Assembly (NCBI RefSeq): GCF_022899935.1
Contig: NZ_JALJCJ010000004.1
Location: 558,001 to 622,000 of the forward strand
Direction: 5' to 3'
Source of the DNA: Shinella curvata
GTDB taxonomy: Bacteria; Pseudomonadota; Alphaproteobacteria; Rhizobiales; Rhizobiaceae
DNA: 64,000 nt
The notes beneath the pieces are model-generated. The model had not been told where the DNA came from. It did no database searches and saw nothing but the letters and a program-made list of their open reading frames with translations. This document shows, piece by piece, positions 1 through 9,495 of the stretch. A program made the position numbers and the translations under genes. The stretch's first letter is position 1, and each line of letters begins with the position of its first letter.

Positions 1-368
1 GGGCGCGACAGATCGAACATGGAGATATCGCCGGCCTCGACACGCATAATCTCGCCGTTGACGGTGCGGATATCGCTGCCGTCAAGCGTCACCTGCACAA
101 GGATGAGGTCGAGCCCGGTGCGGGCGATCCGGCGCAGATCGCGGGAGAACGTATAGGTCGTACCTGCCATGTCGGCGGCGAAGAACAGAGCCGGCCCCAG
201 GAAGAAGGTGGAAAGGTCCGCGCGAAAACCGTCCAGCCGTTCCGGTGTCAGAAGCGTGGTCCGAAACACCGGGTCGAGCGTTTCGGCAAAAAGGTGGCTT
301 GCATGGCGGACGTCTGCGCCGGCCCGTGCGGCTACGGAATTGGAGGGCAGCTTGTCGGCAGGACTCAT
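1..368 (-). CDS. AraC-family transcriptional regulator, N-terminal part (gene runs off the left edge)
   Basis: Reading leftwards from the ATG at 368 the frame stays open for 122 codons to the window edge, so only the N-terminal part of the protein is here. It reads as the effector-sensing beta-barrel domain of AraC regulators: a polar start, a helical segment (residues 20-45), then beta-rich sequence with VQVTLDGSDIRTVNGE and VEAGDISMFDLSRP near residues 95-122. That spacing is typical of the domain placed before an AraC helix-turn-helix pair. The DNA-binding half lies outside the window. The gene is divergent from the winged-helix gene at 620, so both could share the control region 369-619. 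Family confidence is moderate because the HTH cannot be seen. Confidence 0.7.
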   Translation of the reverse strand, partial: MSPADKLPSNSVAARAGADVRHASHLFAETLDPVFRTTLLTPERLDGFRADLSTFFLGPALFFAADMAGTTYTFSRDLRRIARTGLDLILVQVTLDGSDIRTVNGEIMRVEAGDISMFDLSR

Positions 369-619
369 TGCGACTCACGATTGTTGGGAAACGTACATGT
401 CTTTAAGTCCCGGGACGAGCGAAGGTTCCTGGAAATTCACAAGGCCTAGCGTTTGAACGGTTTGGCACTGCGTATCATTCTTTTGTCGCTACGTCTCATA
501 TTGGTTCAGGCGCGAACAGCCACGATTGACAGTTCGCGTGCACTCGAACCCCATGGAAAATATTGGGTCTTTTGGGCCACGGCGCCGGGCAGGGCGCTGA
601 TCCGGATGGGGGAAGCAGC

Positions 620-1492
620 ATGGATCAAGTGACGTTCGACGATGCCTCGGTGGCGTTTCATGTGCCCTCGTACCAATTCCTGACAGCGCCGGGATTCGCG
701 GAGGCACGCGACAGGTTGATTGACGGCAAGCTGGCGCTCTATGAGGGAAACCACCTTTTCAACCGGCTGATCCTCGAGGAGGGACGTTTTCTCTGTTATC
801 TTGCCGTCCTGGCGCTGCATGCCGGCCAGGATACCGCGCAATCCTCCACATGGCTGACGCTCGGCCGCCTGCAGCGGGAGGTGACGGAGCTCGGTGTCGC
901 CAGCCGCAACCGCGTCGAGGCACAGGTCTCCTACCTGCGCAAATATGGTTTTCTCTCCCAGCAACCCCACGCCTCCGACCGGCGCGTGCGCCTGCTGGTG
1001 CCGAGCAATGCGTTCCTGGCGCGCGACGCGAAGGTTCTCGGGCTTCTTCTCGATGGGCTTTCGTCGCTCGGTCTGTCGCCGATGGAAGGGCGGAAGGGCG
1101 CGCCGGAGCCGGCGCTGCACCGGAGCATGCGGCGTGCGACGCTGGCGCATCTGCCTGATATCAGCCGCCTGATCCGCCGGCATCTTCCGCTCGCGCCGTT
1201 CCTTGCGCATGACTGCGGCTACATGGTCATGCTGCTGCTTCTGCGAGGTGCGCGGGGAAATGATGGTTCGACTGTCACGACCGGTTATCAGCGGCTGGCG
1301 ATGCAGACCGGCGTCTCACGCACCCATGTGCGCCGTATCGTCGAGGCGGCGCGTGATGCGGGTCTTGTCGAGACGGATGCGCGGGGCGGCCACGACATCA
1401 GGCTGACGCCGTTGATGTGGCATGCGGCGGATCGCTGGTTTGCCGATCAGTTTGCGCTTGCCGATCTCTTGTTGCGCGAGGCGCTGTCCTGA
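620..1492 (+). CDS. Putative transcriptional regulator with two winged-helix segments, unknown target
   Basis: The 290-residue protein starts at the ATG at 620, seven bases after a GGGGGA ribosome site; an upstream in-frame ATG at 563 has no such site. Two stretches look like winged helices. The first is about residues 75-128 (TLGRLQREVTELGVASRNRV, then a basic wing RRVRLLVPSN). The second is about residues 213-262 (TGYQRLAMQTGVSRTHVRRI, then a GLVETD turn and a wing). No effector-binding domain is recognisable between them. A DNA-binding role is inferred from these segments and from the divergent AraC gene. I cannot place it in a named family. It could also be a replication-initiator-like or MarR-related protein. 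Confidence 0.6.
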   Translation: MDQVTFDDASVAFHVPSYQFLTAPGFAEARDRLIDGKLALYEGNHLFNRLILEEGRFLCYLAVLALHAGQDTAQSSTWLTLGRLQREVTELGVASRNRVEAQVSYLRKYGFLSQQPHASDRRVRLLVPSNAFLARDAKVLGLLLDGLSSLGLSPMEGRKGAPEPALHRSMRRATLAHLPDISRLIRRHLPLAPFLAHDCGYMVMLLLLRGARGNDGSTVTTGYQRLAMQTGVSRTHVRRIVEAARDAGLVETDARGGHDIRLTPLMWHAADRWFADQFALADLLLREALS

Positions 1493-1528
1493 AGCATTTC
1501 CGGTTAGCGAGAGTTCACCAGAAATTCT

Positions 1529-1936
1529 TTAGACGACGGACCCGGCGGCGGCGAGAATGATCGCAAGACCGATATGGGTTAGGTGATGCAGCGTCTGGTC
1601 TAGACCGAACAGCCACCAGAATGCGGTCTGGCGCGGCGTCAGAGCCTTGCGGCGTGTCGAAACGCTCTTCAGGCGGTCGATGGCGCCGTGGATCAGCATA
1701 TCGACAAGCCCCAGCCAGACCAGAGGCGGGGCGACGACCAGAAAGAGAACCGCGGTCATCGCGCCATGCATGCCGGCATGGGCGGCAAGCGGCAGGAGCC
1801 AGCCTTCCGACCGATCCTTGCCCGTGGCCATCCAGTCCGTCTGCAGGAGAAAATCCGCCAGGTAGTGTTTTACGAGAAACGCCACCGAGGCGGCGGCGAA
1901 CCATGCGGTCGAGATCTGGTTCGGTATGTCGATCAT
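1529..1936 (-). CDS. DUF3307 domain membrane protein
   Basis: This 135-residue integral membrane protein has about four hydrophobic segments. It matches the DUF3307 pattern: KHYLADFLLQ near residue 23, HAGMHG in the middle, DMLIHGAIDRLK near residue 85 and FWWLFGLDQTLHHLTH near residue 107. The regularly spaced His and Asp residues in membrane helices are characteristic, but no biochemical function is established for the family. The ATG is preceded by GGGAG at a good distance. The gene converges with the winged-helix gene at 620 and stands alone. Family assignment is fairly secure. Confidence 0.8.
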   Translation of the reverse strand: MIDIPNQISTAWFAAASVAFLVKHYLADFLLQTDWMATGKDRSEGWLLPLAAHAGMHGAMTAVLFLVVAPPLVWLGLVDMLIHGAIDRLKSVSTRRKALTPRQTAFWWLFGLDQTLHHLTHIGLAIILAAAGSVV

Positions 1937-2406
1937 TCCACTCCCGTCTGCCGACGATGCGTTGCGCAGAAACGAAGGAATAGAATGTTTTCGCGATTCG
2001 AAGAAACGCGGAAACGCTCATCCCTGTCCGGCGATCGAGGGTGAACCTCCGCTTCGGGTATGACAATGGGGCATCGGATATCTGCGCCCGTCAAATCGAG
2101 CGCGGAAGTAACGGTGCGCCATACCATGACGACCGTCATCGACTGTTCTTGAGTGCGCTGACGGTACGCGAGCCGTAATGGCGAGGCTGCCGAAAGCGCT
2201 GCCGGCCTCGACAGGCATGCGCGCAAACGAACAGGACCCAGTGGATTTCTTCGATTCTTGCGATCTGGGCGGGCTGTTGAAACAATTGAAACATTTCCGA
2301 AAGTAAAACGATCTCAAACTGAAATGAAATCGAAGGATAGTGCTCCCATCCAGTCGGTAGCAACCGACATGCGGATTTTCGAAACCAATCAGAAGGTGGA
2401 CATCAG
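1937..2406. other. Intergenic region upstream of the RTX gene
   Basis: These 470 bases separate the divergent DUF3307 and RTX genes. Short overlapping frames occur on the minus strand, but none has a ribosome site together with recognisable protein character. The segment 2270-2400 is AT-richer and probably carries the promoter of the RTX gene, with AAGGTGG before its ATG. No clear hairpin or repeat was seen. Confidence 0.4.
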
Positions 2407-4278
2407 ATGGGACAGTATCAAATCAAACTGGGATCGGGCGACAACAAGTGGGAAGCCCCGGACGACGACAACTACTACATCGAAGGTGAAGGCGGCAACG
2501 ACACGATCATCACCGGCGACGGCGACGACTACATCTATGGCGGCATCGGCGACGATATCATCAAATCCGAAGACGGCTACGACATGATCTACGGCGGTAG
2601 CGGCAATGACACCATCCGCATCGGCACGATCGCGCAATTTTTCCCGACCGGAGAGGGCATCGTCTACGGTGGCAGCGGGGACGATACCATCATCAACTAT
2701 ACCGACAGCAGCGCCAAGCTCTATGGCGAGGATGGCAACGACGAGTTCATCCTGGCCGGCTATGGCAAGGCCTATGGCGGCAATGGCAACGACACGTTCA
2801 ATATCGGCGATGTCGACGACAACCTCGATATGGATCTCTATGGCGGCGCCGGTGATGACCGTTATATCGACATCGGCGGCGACTTCAAAACCCGCATCCA
2901 CGAGGACGCCAATGGTGGCACAGACACGGTACGCGTGCTGCTCGGCATCGACTATAAGCTCGACGCCAATGTGGAGAACCTGGAGGTAGACGACTACATC
3001 TACAAGGAAACCACGATGACGCTTGCCGATTTCGAAACGCCTGACGGTGGCGGCGAACTGAAGGGCAACGAACTGGCGAACCGCATGACGGGCGCCGGCC
3101 GCAGCGAGACCTTCCGTGGCGCCGCCGGCAATGACTACATCAGCGGCAAGGACGGGCATGACAGCTTGTTCGGCGACAGCGGCAATGACACGCTGCTGGG
3201 CGATGACGGTAAAGACAATCTCTATGGCGGCGCCGGCAACGACCACCTCAACGGCGGGCGCGACGCCGACCGGATCGATGGCGGCGACGGCAATGACATC
3301 ATCGATGGCGGCACCGGCGCGGATACGATGTGGGGTGGCCTGGGCAACGACACCTATGTGATCGACACCCTTGCGGACAAGGCAATCGAAAGCGGTGGCG
3401 GCGGTAGCGACAAAATCATCTCCAAGGTGGCGAGCTACACGATCGGCGACTACATCGAAAACCTCTCGCTTGGCGGCGAAGGAGACCAAAGCGGCTATGG
3501 CAATCGCTACGACAACAGTCTCTCCGGCGGCAATGGCAACAACTATATCGACGGTCGTGCCGGCAATGACACGATTTTCGGTATCGGCGGCAATGACACG
3601 CTGCATGGCGGCGACGGAAACGACGGTATCGGCGGCGGCGTTGGCGACGACCTGATCTACGGCGAAAACGGCGACGATTCCCTCTACGGCCAGGACGGTG
3701 TCGATTTCATCTGGGGCGGCACCGGCAAGGATATCATCGACGGCGGTGCCGGCGGTGATATCCTCAACGGCGACGACGGCTATGACGAAGTCTATGGCGG
3801 CGCAGGCAACGACTTCGTCAATGGTGGCGTCGGCATCGACATACTCTGGGGTGGCGACGGAAACGACAAGCTCGACGGCGGTGCCGACATCGACGCCCTG
3901 CACGGCGATGCGGGTAACGATACGCTGGTTGGCGGCGCACTCGGCGACAGCCTCTGGGGCGGCACTGGTGCCGATACGTTCAAGTTCAAGTCGATTTCCG
4001 ACAGCGCGACCACGGGCTGGGACACGATCAAGGATTTCGAGCGCGGGCTGGACAAGATCGATCTCTCTTCGATCGACGCCGATCTCACCGCCGGGGGCAA
4101 CAATGCCTTCAGTTTCACCAGCGCCAAACCGGCGGACGCCTCCGCCGGCGCCCTGTGGACGACCAAGGCAAACGGCAACACAACCGTCTACGGCGATCTC
4201 AGCGGCGACGGCGCGGCCGATTTCCGGATCGATCTGATCGGTATCGCTGGCGTCTCCGGCTCGGATTTCCTGCTGTAA
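2407..4278 (+). CDS. RTX-type calcium-binding repeat protein, probable type I secretion substrate
   Basis: The 623-residue acidic protein has no N-terminal signal peptide and consists almost wholly of glycine- and aspartate-rich nonapeptides of the form GGxGxDxxx. I count over thirty, in two blocks (about residues 25-150 and 220-525) separated by a segment resembling the spacer units of rhizobial RTX proteins. Such repeats form calcium-bound parallel beta-rolls. The tail after residue 525 (GADTFKF, DTIKDFERGLDKIDLSSID, final GSDFLL) resembles the serralysin C-terminal domain that carries the uncleaved type I secretion signal. No enzymatic domain is visible, so it may be a surface, adhesive or biofilm protein. 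No HlyB/HlyD/TolC genes are adjacent; the ABC exporter at 40155 is far away and not obviously a partner. Confidence 0.9.
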   Translation: MGQYQIKLGSGDNKWEAPDDDNYYIEGEGGNDTIITGDGDDYIYGGIGDDIIKSEDGYDMIYGGSGNDTIRIGTIAQFFPTGEGIVYGGSGDDTIINYTDSSAKLYGEDGNDEFILAGYGKAYGGNGNDTFNIGDVDDNLDMDLYGGAGDDRYIDIGGDFKTRIHEDANGGTDTVRVLLGIDYKLDANVENLEVDDYIYKETTMTLADFETPDGGGELKGNELANRMTGAGRSETFRGAAGNDYISGKDGHDSLFGDSGNDTLLGDDGKDNLYGGAGNDHLNGGRDADRIDGGDGNDIIDGGTGADTMWGGLGNDTYVIDTLADKAIESGGGGSDKIISKVASYTIGDYIENLSLGGEGDQSGYGNRYDNSLSGGNGNNYIDGRAGNDTIFGIGGNDTLHGGDGNDGIGGGVGDDLIYGENGDDSLYGQDGVDFIWGGTGKDIIDGGAGGDILNGDDGYDEVYGGAGNDFVNGGVGIDILWGGDGNDKLDGGADIDALHGDAGNDTLVGGALGDSLWGGTGADTFKFKSISDSATTGWDTIKDFERGLDKIDLSSIDADLTAGGNNAFSFTSAKPADASAGALWTTKANGNTTVYGDLSGDGAADFRIDLIGIAGVSGSDFLL

Positions 4279-4306
4279 GGCCGGCTACCGTAACGTCATC
4301 GATTGA

Positions 4307-4921
4307 AAGTCCCCGCCGTGCGATCACGGCGGGGAAATACGTACGAAGCGCGGGCGATGCCGGTGCTGGTCGATCAGAAAGCCAATCTACCTCGAGGCGG
4401 AGACATGCCTTGCGGGCCAGCGGATCGTCGGCGTAAAGCACGGCATGGGCCGGCACATGGGCGAGGGGCACGGCGTCCGAGGGGGCCGATGTCATCAGCG
4501 ACGATCGCATCGAGTGTGTTCAATTCCAGCCATGTGAGGAGCTGCGGTTGCTCTCCTTCGACGAGCTGGACTTTTGTATTGCTTACGCCAACGAACGGTG
4601 CGGCAGTTTCGGTATGAAGAGGGCGCCGAAGAGCTCGAAACAACCGATTTTTAGGACCGGAGGCATCCCGGGTGTGTCCAAGATGCACTCAAATTCCGTC
4701 TCGGCGGCGCGCCGAGGTCGTGAAGCGTTCGCCGGTGGGTGTGAGCGTTACGCCCTCGGAGGGCCCTCGCTCGAAGAGCCGCGAGCCTCCTCGCACTCTG
4801 CCTCGGCCATCGCCGCCAGGACGGAGAATTGGGCGATACGGCAGGCACGCGCCGCCGCCGAGATCGTTCCTGTCTCGGCGACAAACACAAGGGAGCGAAG
4901 CTGACGAGGGGGCAGGTTCAT
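4307..4921 (-). pseudogene. Decayed LysR-family regulator gene
   Basis: Fragments of one LysR protein appear in order but in different minus-strand frames. From the ATG at 4921: MNLPPRQLRSLVFVAETGTI, a LysR helix-turn-helix start. After a frameshift: SRLFERGPSEGVTLTPTGER, the end of the HTH and linker. After a gap: KIGCFELFGALFIPKL and VEGEQPQLLTWLELNTLDAI, the start of the effector domain. After another frameshift: PLAHVPAHAVLYADDPLARK and SPALRTYFPAVIARRGL. The last third is missing and the remnant ends about 30 bases from the RTX stop. An intact gene would need about 900 bases; about 615 remain. It is divergent from the amidase at 5019, which it may once have controlled. Confidence 0.85.
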
Positions 4922-5018
4922 TCAACTATCCTGTGTAACAAGTAGCTTCATATTTTGCATTTTATGGAATTCAGTTTTTCGGCCATGGTGCCTTCACCGG
5001 TTTTCAGGAGAGACACCG

Positions 5019-6428
5019 TTGAACAGCAGCCGTCAGCCCATCCCGCCAATTTCCGACGCCCCGGACCTCTGCCGACTGGATGTCGCCGCCCTGACGGCGG
5101 CCTTCGCATCCGGCGCACTGTCTCCGGTCGAGGTTGCCGAAGCCGCGCTTGCCCGCGCTCAGGATGTTCAGCCACGCTTTAACGCCTTCACCTTCATCGA
5201 TCGCGCCGGTGCGCTGGAAGGCGCGCGCGCCGCCGAGGCCCGCTGGCGGGCGGGGGCGGCGCTGTCGGCCATCGACGGCGTTCCCACGACGCTCAAGGAC
5301 ATCGTGCATGTAGAGGGGTGGACAGTCCGCTACGGGAGCCGGGCGACGGATGCTGCGCCGATGCTTCAGGACGCGCCGTCGGTTGCGGGCCTCCGGGCCG
5401 CGGGCGCCGTCTTCGTCGGCCAGACCACGACGCCGGAATTCGGCTGGAAAGCCGTGACCGACAGCCCGGCCTTCGGTATCACGCGCAATCCTTGGAATCC
5501 CGAGCGCACGCCTGGAGGGTCGTCGGGCGGCGCCGCAGTTGCCTCCGCCACGGGTGCGGGTGTTCTCCATCTCGGCACGGACGGGGGCGGATCGATCCGG
5601 GTGCCTGCGGCTTTCACCGGCACCTTCGGCCTGAAGCCGACTTTCGGTCGCGTGCCCGCGGATCCGCCGAGCGTCTTCGGAACGGTCGCCCATATCGGGC
5701 CCATGACGCGCAGCCCCGCGGATGCAAGGGCGATGCTGTCCGCGATGGGTGGCCGGAGCCTTCGCGATTGGAGCCAGCCATGGGGCACGATGCCTTCGCT
5801 CGACACCAGGCCGTTCGATTGGAAAGGCCGGAAAATCGGCCTCTGGATGGTGCCGCCAGCAGGCACGCTCGACCCTGCGATCAAGCGGGTGATTTCGGAT
5901 GCCGCCGGGCAGATCGAGGCGGCCGGCGCGATCGTCGAGCCAATTCTGCTGCCGGGAGACAGCCTGCACGAAATGTTCCACGCGCACTGGATGACGGGAG
6001 CGGCAAGCCGTCTTTCACAGATTTCCCCGGAGGCGCGCAAAGACATCGATCCCGGCTTCATCGAGGCCGCGACGGAGGGGAGCCGATTCAGCCTGGGGGA
6101 CTATATCTCCGCCCAGCAGGCCCGCGCGCGCTTCGGCGCTGCGATGGACCAGCTGCTTGCCGATTATGATCTTCTCCTTTCGCCGACCACCGCCTGCCTG
6201 CCCTTTGCGGCGGGCCGGGAGGTTCCGGAAGGCTCCGGCATGGCGCGCTGGACCGAGTGGGCCGGGTTCAGCTACCCGATAAACCTGTCCCAGCAGCCGG
6301 CTTGCACCCTTTTCTGCGGATTGGCGGAAGGATTGCCGGTTGGCCTGCAGATCGTAGGCCCGCGCGGGGCGGACGGTTTCGTGCTCGATGCCGCCGAAGC
6401 GGCCGGCCGTCTGTTGGGAGGCGCTTGA
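5019..6428 (+). CDS. Amidase-signature family amidohydrolase
   Basis: A 469-residue cytoplasmic amidase of the GatA / amidase-signature family. The Ser-cisSer-Lys triad is visible: Lys93 in TTLKD, the cis-Ser in GGSSGG (residues 166-171) and the nucleophile Ser192 in GTDGGGSIR. The length fits the family. The start is a TTG at 5019, eight bases after AGGAG; no ATG is nearby in frame. Such enzymes hydrolyse carboxamides, aryl-acylamides or carbamoyl compounds. The substrate cannot be told from sequence, and no GatB or GatC gene is next to it, which argues against a tRNA amidotransferase role. The broken LysR gene lies divergently upstream, so regulation may have been lost. Confidence 0.9.
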   Translation: MNSSRQPIPPISDAPDLCRLDVAALTAAFASGALSPVEVAEAALARAQDVQPRFNAFTFIDRAGALEGARAAEARWRAGAALSAIDGVPTTLKDIVHVEGWTVRYGSRATDAAPMLQDAPSVAGLRAAGAVFVGQTTTPEFGWKAVTDSPAFGITRNPWNPERTPGGSSGGAAVASATGAGVLHLGTDGGGSIRVPAAFTGTFGLKPTFGRVPADPPSVFGTVAHIGPMTRSPADARAMLSAMGGRSLRDWSQPWGTMPSLDTRPFDWKGRKIGLWMVPPAGTLDPAIKRVISDAAGQIEAAGAIVEPILLPGDSLHEMFHAHWMTGAASRLSQISPEARKDIDPGFIEAATEGSRFSLGDYISAQQARARFGAAMDQLLADYDLLLSPTTACLPFAAGREVPEGSGMARWTEWAGFSYPINLSQQPACTLFCGLAEGLPVGLQIVGPRGADGFVLDAAEAAGRLLGGA

Positions 6429-6621
6429 TACCTGATATCGTCTCCCTTTCCCTCAATGCACTGACGCTGATGAGCATCCTGATCTCGTCGCTCTCGGCCT
6501 GCCATCATCGAAGAGCGGGGCCGTAGCAGCCGCATGCACCATCATGGACAAGGTGGCTGAACTTCTTTCCGATCCGCAAAATCGCGGTTGCCTTCCGATT
6601 TCGAGACGCCGTGATCTCGGT

Positions 6622-7815
6622 TTATTCGACCACGACATCGCCACCGACGGCGCTTGCGCTGTCGAATATGATGAAGACGATCGGTGTTCCGGGTTCTGCC
6701 GTTGCGTCCGTTCGCCGCGCGCCGACCTTGCCGCCACGTGCCGCCTCATACTCCGCTACCACCTCGCCGAACGTATTTCTCTGGATTGCGACCTTCTGGC
6801 CGGCCTCTACGGTCTCGTCGAGCTGTACCAGAAGTTCGACAAAGCCGCCGTGTGTTGTGATCACAGGGAACATGCCGTCGGCGATGAAGATGTTGGAGTC
6901 CTTGCCGGTACGACCTATGGCTCCGGACACAATGCCATGGTGCTTGGCCACGTTCATCGTGCCCTCGACGAACAGATCGATCATTTCGTAGTCGAAAACG
7001 CGCGGCCGGCCGATTTCTGGCGTGAAGGCGGGAATACCGGCGTCGATGAGGGCGTTGGCGAGAAGGCCCGGCTCCGCCTTGTTGTCGAAAATCTGTTTGA
7101 TCGGGTAGAGTTCGGCCATGGCGCGGACCTCCGGAAGGTCCATCCGGGCGAGGTGGAAGGTCGTCATGTCCATCCCGGTGGCGGCCGTGTGGAAGTCGAT
7201 GCCGTAATCGAGGTTGGGGCGAAGCAGCCGGTTGAAAACGAGGCCCGCATGGCGCACAGCGGCCTCCGGCGCCTGCTCATTGCCTGGAAACACGCGGTTG
7301 ATATCGATCAGATCCATGCCTCTCCCCGAACTCGGCCAGCGGCGGGCCATGCCCTCAAGAGCGGGGCGGGAGATGTCGAAGACCGCGATCACCGTTCCGG
7401 ACATCGCGGCCGGATCGAGCTGATCCATCACCAGCTGGATCGTGCGGACGGGGCTCATCTCGTCGCCATGGACGCCGCCGATCAGCCCCAGCCGCTTGCC
7501 CGGCGTAGCACCTTTCGCGATCATCACGGAGACGTGCCAGGTCTGGCCGGTCGGCATCTGCACACCCTTGAAATAGAAGCTATGCTTCTTTCCCGGTTCG
7601 AGGTCCGCGATGTCGAGCGAGGAAATCACCCGCTTTCCGTCGATGACGTCGCCGGTATAGACGGTTCCCTGTGCGTTTGCCGGCGGGCTGCTGTCCTGGC
7701 CGGAGGCGGTTTGAGCACCAGCCGTCTTTGCCATCAGGCCGACTGCGCCCACCGTGGCAACCGAAGCGATCATGAAGCTGCGGCGATCCACGCCCTCATT
7801 GTCCTGCGCTGCCAT
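6622..7815 (-). CDS. Tat-exported succinylglutamate desuccinylase / aspartoacylase-like metal hydrolase
   Basis: A 397-residue protein with a twin-arginine signal (DRRSFMIAS from residue 9, hydrophobic stretch, AGAQ cleavage region near 32-35), so it is probably periplasmic. The mature part carries the zinc-site pattern of the M14-like AstE/AspA family: GGVHGDE (His116, Glu119) and DFHTA (His209). It ends in a beta-rich domain resembling a lipoyl/biotin-carrier fold, common in the longer members of this family. The likely reaction is hydrolysis of an N-acyl amino acid or related amide in the periplasm; the substrate is unknown. It converges with the amidase at 5019, which may act on a related compound, but that is only an inference. 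Confidence 0.85.
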   Translation of the reverse strand: MAAQDNEGVDRRSFMIASVATVGAVGLMAKTAGAQTASGQDSSPPANAQGTVYTGDVIDGKRVISSLDIADLEPGKKHSFYFKGVQMPTGQTWHVSVMIAKGATPGKRLGLIGGVHGDEMSPVRTIQLVMDQLDPAAMSGTVIAVFDISRPALEGMARRWPSSGRGMDLIDINRVFPGNEQAPEAAVRHAGLVFNRLLRPNLDYGIDFHTAATGMDMTTFHLARMDLPEVRAMAELYPIKQIFDNKAEPGLLANALIDAGIPAFTPEIGRPRVFDYEMIDLFVEGTMNVAKHHGIVSGAIGRTGKDSNIFIADGMFPVITTHGGFVELLVQLDETVEAGQKVAIQRNTFGEVVAEYEAARGGKVGARRTDATAEPGTPIVFIIFDSASAVGGDVVVE

Positions 7816-8091
7816 CGTTCCGTCCCTCGCTCTTTCTTTCCATCGGCCAGGCCGGCCGGTGCAATAAACTTTATGCCACCTGCGGCTTGTCGTCGATCAG
7901 GAACGACTGTCATCGACGTTGCGACCAATCCGCGCGAGTGCCGGGCGCGCGACATCAGCGTGTTTGCACCGCCGATGCTGCTGTGAAAATGCCGATTCAC
8001 CGGTTGTCCTGTGCGACGAGCGGTTGTAGGTTGGGCGATATTTCTCTTGGCCACGGATCGTGCCGGCAGCGCGTTAGGAAACATCGCCTTC

Positions 8092-9132
8092 ATGAGTCAC
8101 CGAGCACTGCTTGCTTCCGTTCTCATCGTCGCGGTGATTGCGTTCGTCTCTGCCTTGCAGATCGCCGCAGCGGTCTTTGCTCCAGTAGCCGGCGCGCTTT
8201 TCGTCATCGCGCTTGTCTGGCCGTTTCAGAAGAACCTGCAACGGGTCCTGCCGAAGCTGCTGGCACTGGCGCTTGTGGTCGGCATTATTGTCTGTGTCTT
8301 CGTCGTGCTGACGTCGATTGCCGCCTGGGGGTTCGGGCGCATCGGCCGCTCCATTGTCGCCGATGGCGCGCGGCTCCAGATACTCTACGGCCAGCTTGCC
8401 GAATGGCTCGAGGGGCACGGCATCGTGGTCGCCGGCATGTGGGCCGAGCATTTCAACGTCGGCTGGCTGCTGCGCATGTTACAGGGCGTGACGGCGCGGC
8501 TGAACACCACGATCTCGTTCTGGATCGTCGTCGTCGTCTATGTGCTGCTCGGCCTGCTCGATACGGAAGCCGTCACACGGAATATCCGCAGGGCGCTTGC
8601 CGAGGGAACCGCAAGTGCCGTGATCGAGGGCGGGGCGCTCACCGCTGCCAAGCTGCGCCGCTATATGCTCGTACGAACCGTCATGAGCCTTATCACCGGC
8701 GTCATGGTCTGGGCACTGGCCGAGGTCTTCGGGCTTCGCTTCGCCGCGGAATGGGGCGTCATTGCCTTTACCCTCAACTACATCCCCTTCATGGGGCCGT
8801 TCGTGGCGACGCTGCTGCCGAGCGCCTACGCGCTCGCGCAATTCGGATCGCCGGAAGCAGCCATCCTCATTTTTGGCGGTCTTAACGTCATCCAGTTCGT
8901 AATTGGAAGTTACATCGAACCGAGAGTGGCGGGCTATGCGCTCAGCATGTCGCCGTTCCTCGTTCTCTTCTCGGTTTTCTTCTGGTCGTTCGTCTGGGGG
9001 GTATTCGGAGCCTTCATCGGCGTTCCGATCACGATCGCGATCCTGACGTTCTGTGCGCAGTTTCCTTCGACGCGATGGATCGCCGAAATCTTCGGCGCGC
9101 CGACCGGGTCACAAAACGATCAGGCGGCATAA
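8092..9132 (+). CDS. AI-2E family transporter-like membrane protein
   Basis: A 346-residue integral membrane protein of the AI-2E family (PF01594 type, named after E. coli TqsA/YdiK). It has paired hydrophobic helices at both ends, a central amphipathic region (about residues 85-165) and the conserved region NYIPFMGPFVATLLP followed by GSYIEPRVAG. The ATG at 8092 is preceded by a weak TAGGAA; an in-frame upstream start at 8011 would add 27 polar residues with no ribosome site. Family members export diverse small molecules or act in ion exchange; autoinducer-2 transport should not be assumed. The gene stands alone. Confidence 0.85.
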   Translation: MSHRALLASVLIVAVIAFVSALQIAAAVFAPVAGALFVIALVWPFQKNLQRVLPKLLALALVVGIIVCVFVVLTSIAAWGFGRIGRSIVADGARLQILYGQLAEWLEGHGIVVAGMWAEHFNVGWLLRMLQGVTARLNTTISFWIVVVVYVLLGLLDTEAVTRNIRRALAEGTASAVIEGGALTAAKLRRYMLVRTVMSLITGVMVWALAEVFGLRFAAEWGVIAFTLNYIPFMGPFVATLLPSAYALAQFGSPEAAILIFGGLNVIQFVIGSYIEPRVAGYALSMSPFLVLFSVFFWSFVWGVFGAFIGVPITIAILTFCAQFPSTRWIAEIFGAPTGSQNDQAA

Positions 9133-9189
9133 GACCATCGCGTCGTCCCGGTCGCGAGCATCCACGCTGTCTGTCGAAATTCACGAACC

Positions 9190-9495
9190 CTATCGGCGAA
9201 GGCGACGAACGTCGACGACGCGGCCGGTCCGCGAGCTGAGGGCGATTTCGAAATGGCGATCACCGCGCCGTGCGTGATAGACATACGTTCGCCCTCTGCA
9301 ATCGATGCGGCGTACGCTTCGGAAACCACGATTTTCGATAAGCCTCTGCCCTTGTCGGCAGGTGATGGCGCGTCCGAAATTGAGGCTGGACCCGACGTGA
9401 ATGTCCACCGACACGGCGAGAGCCGGTGCGGGTGTCGCGACTGGGAGCATGAGGCTGAATGCGAGAGCCAATGCCGACCACGTGTTTTTGCGCAT
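9190..9495 (-). CDS. Small secreted basic protein, function unknown
   Basis: A 101-residue protein with a clear signal peptide (MRKNTWSALALAFSLMLPVA, cleavage near residues 26-28) and a short, very basic mature domain. The mature part has two cysteines (CRQGQRLIENRGF and DCRGRTYVY) that could form a disulfide. The C-terminal half (YHARRGDRHFEIALSSRTGR) resembles the beta-strand repeat of PepSY-like or similar small periplasmic proteins common in rhizobia. No enzymatic motif is present. The gene stands alone and converges with the AI-2E gene. Confidence 0.7.
   Translation of the reverse strand: MRKNTWSALALAFSLMLPVATPAPALAVSVDIHVGSSLNFGRAITCRQGQRLIENRGFRSVRRIDCRGRTYVYHARRGDRHFEIALSSRTGRVVDVRRLRR

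Noticed and set aside
2389-3903. 504-codon open frame antisense to the RTX gene
   Set aside because: It is the mirror of the repeated glycine/aspartate codons; its Val/Ala/Ile repetition follows the RTX repeat and it has no ribosome site.
8092-9132. Autoinducer-2 export function for the AI-2E family protein
   Set aside because: The family name is historical; most members have other or unknown substrates, and no quorum-sensing gene is nearby.
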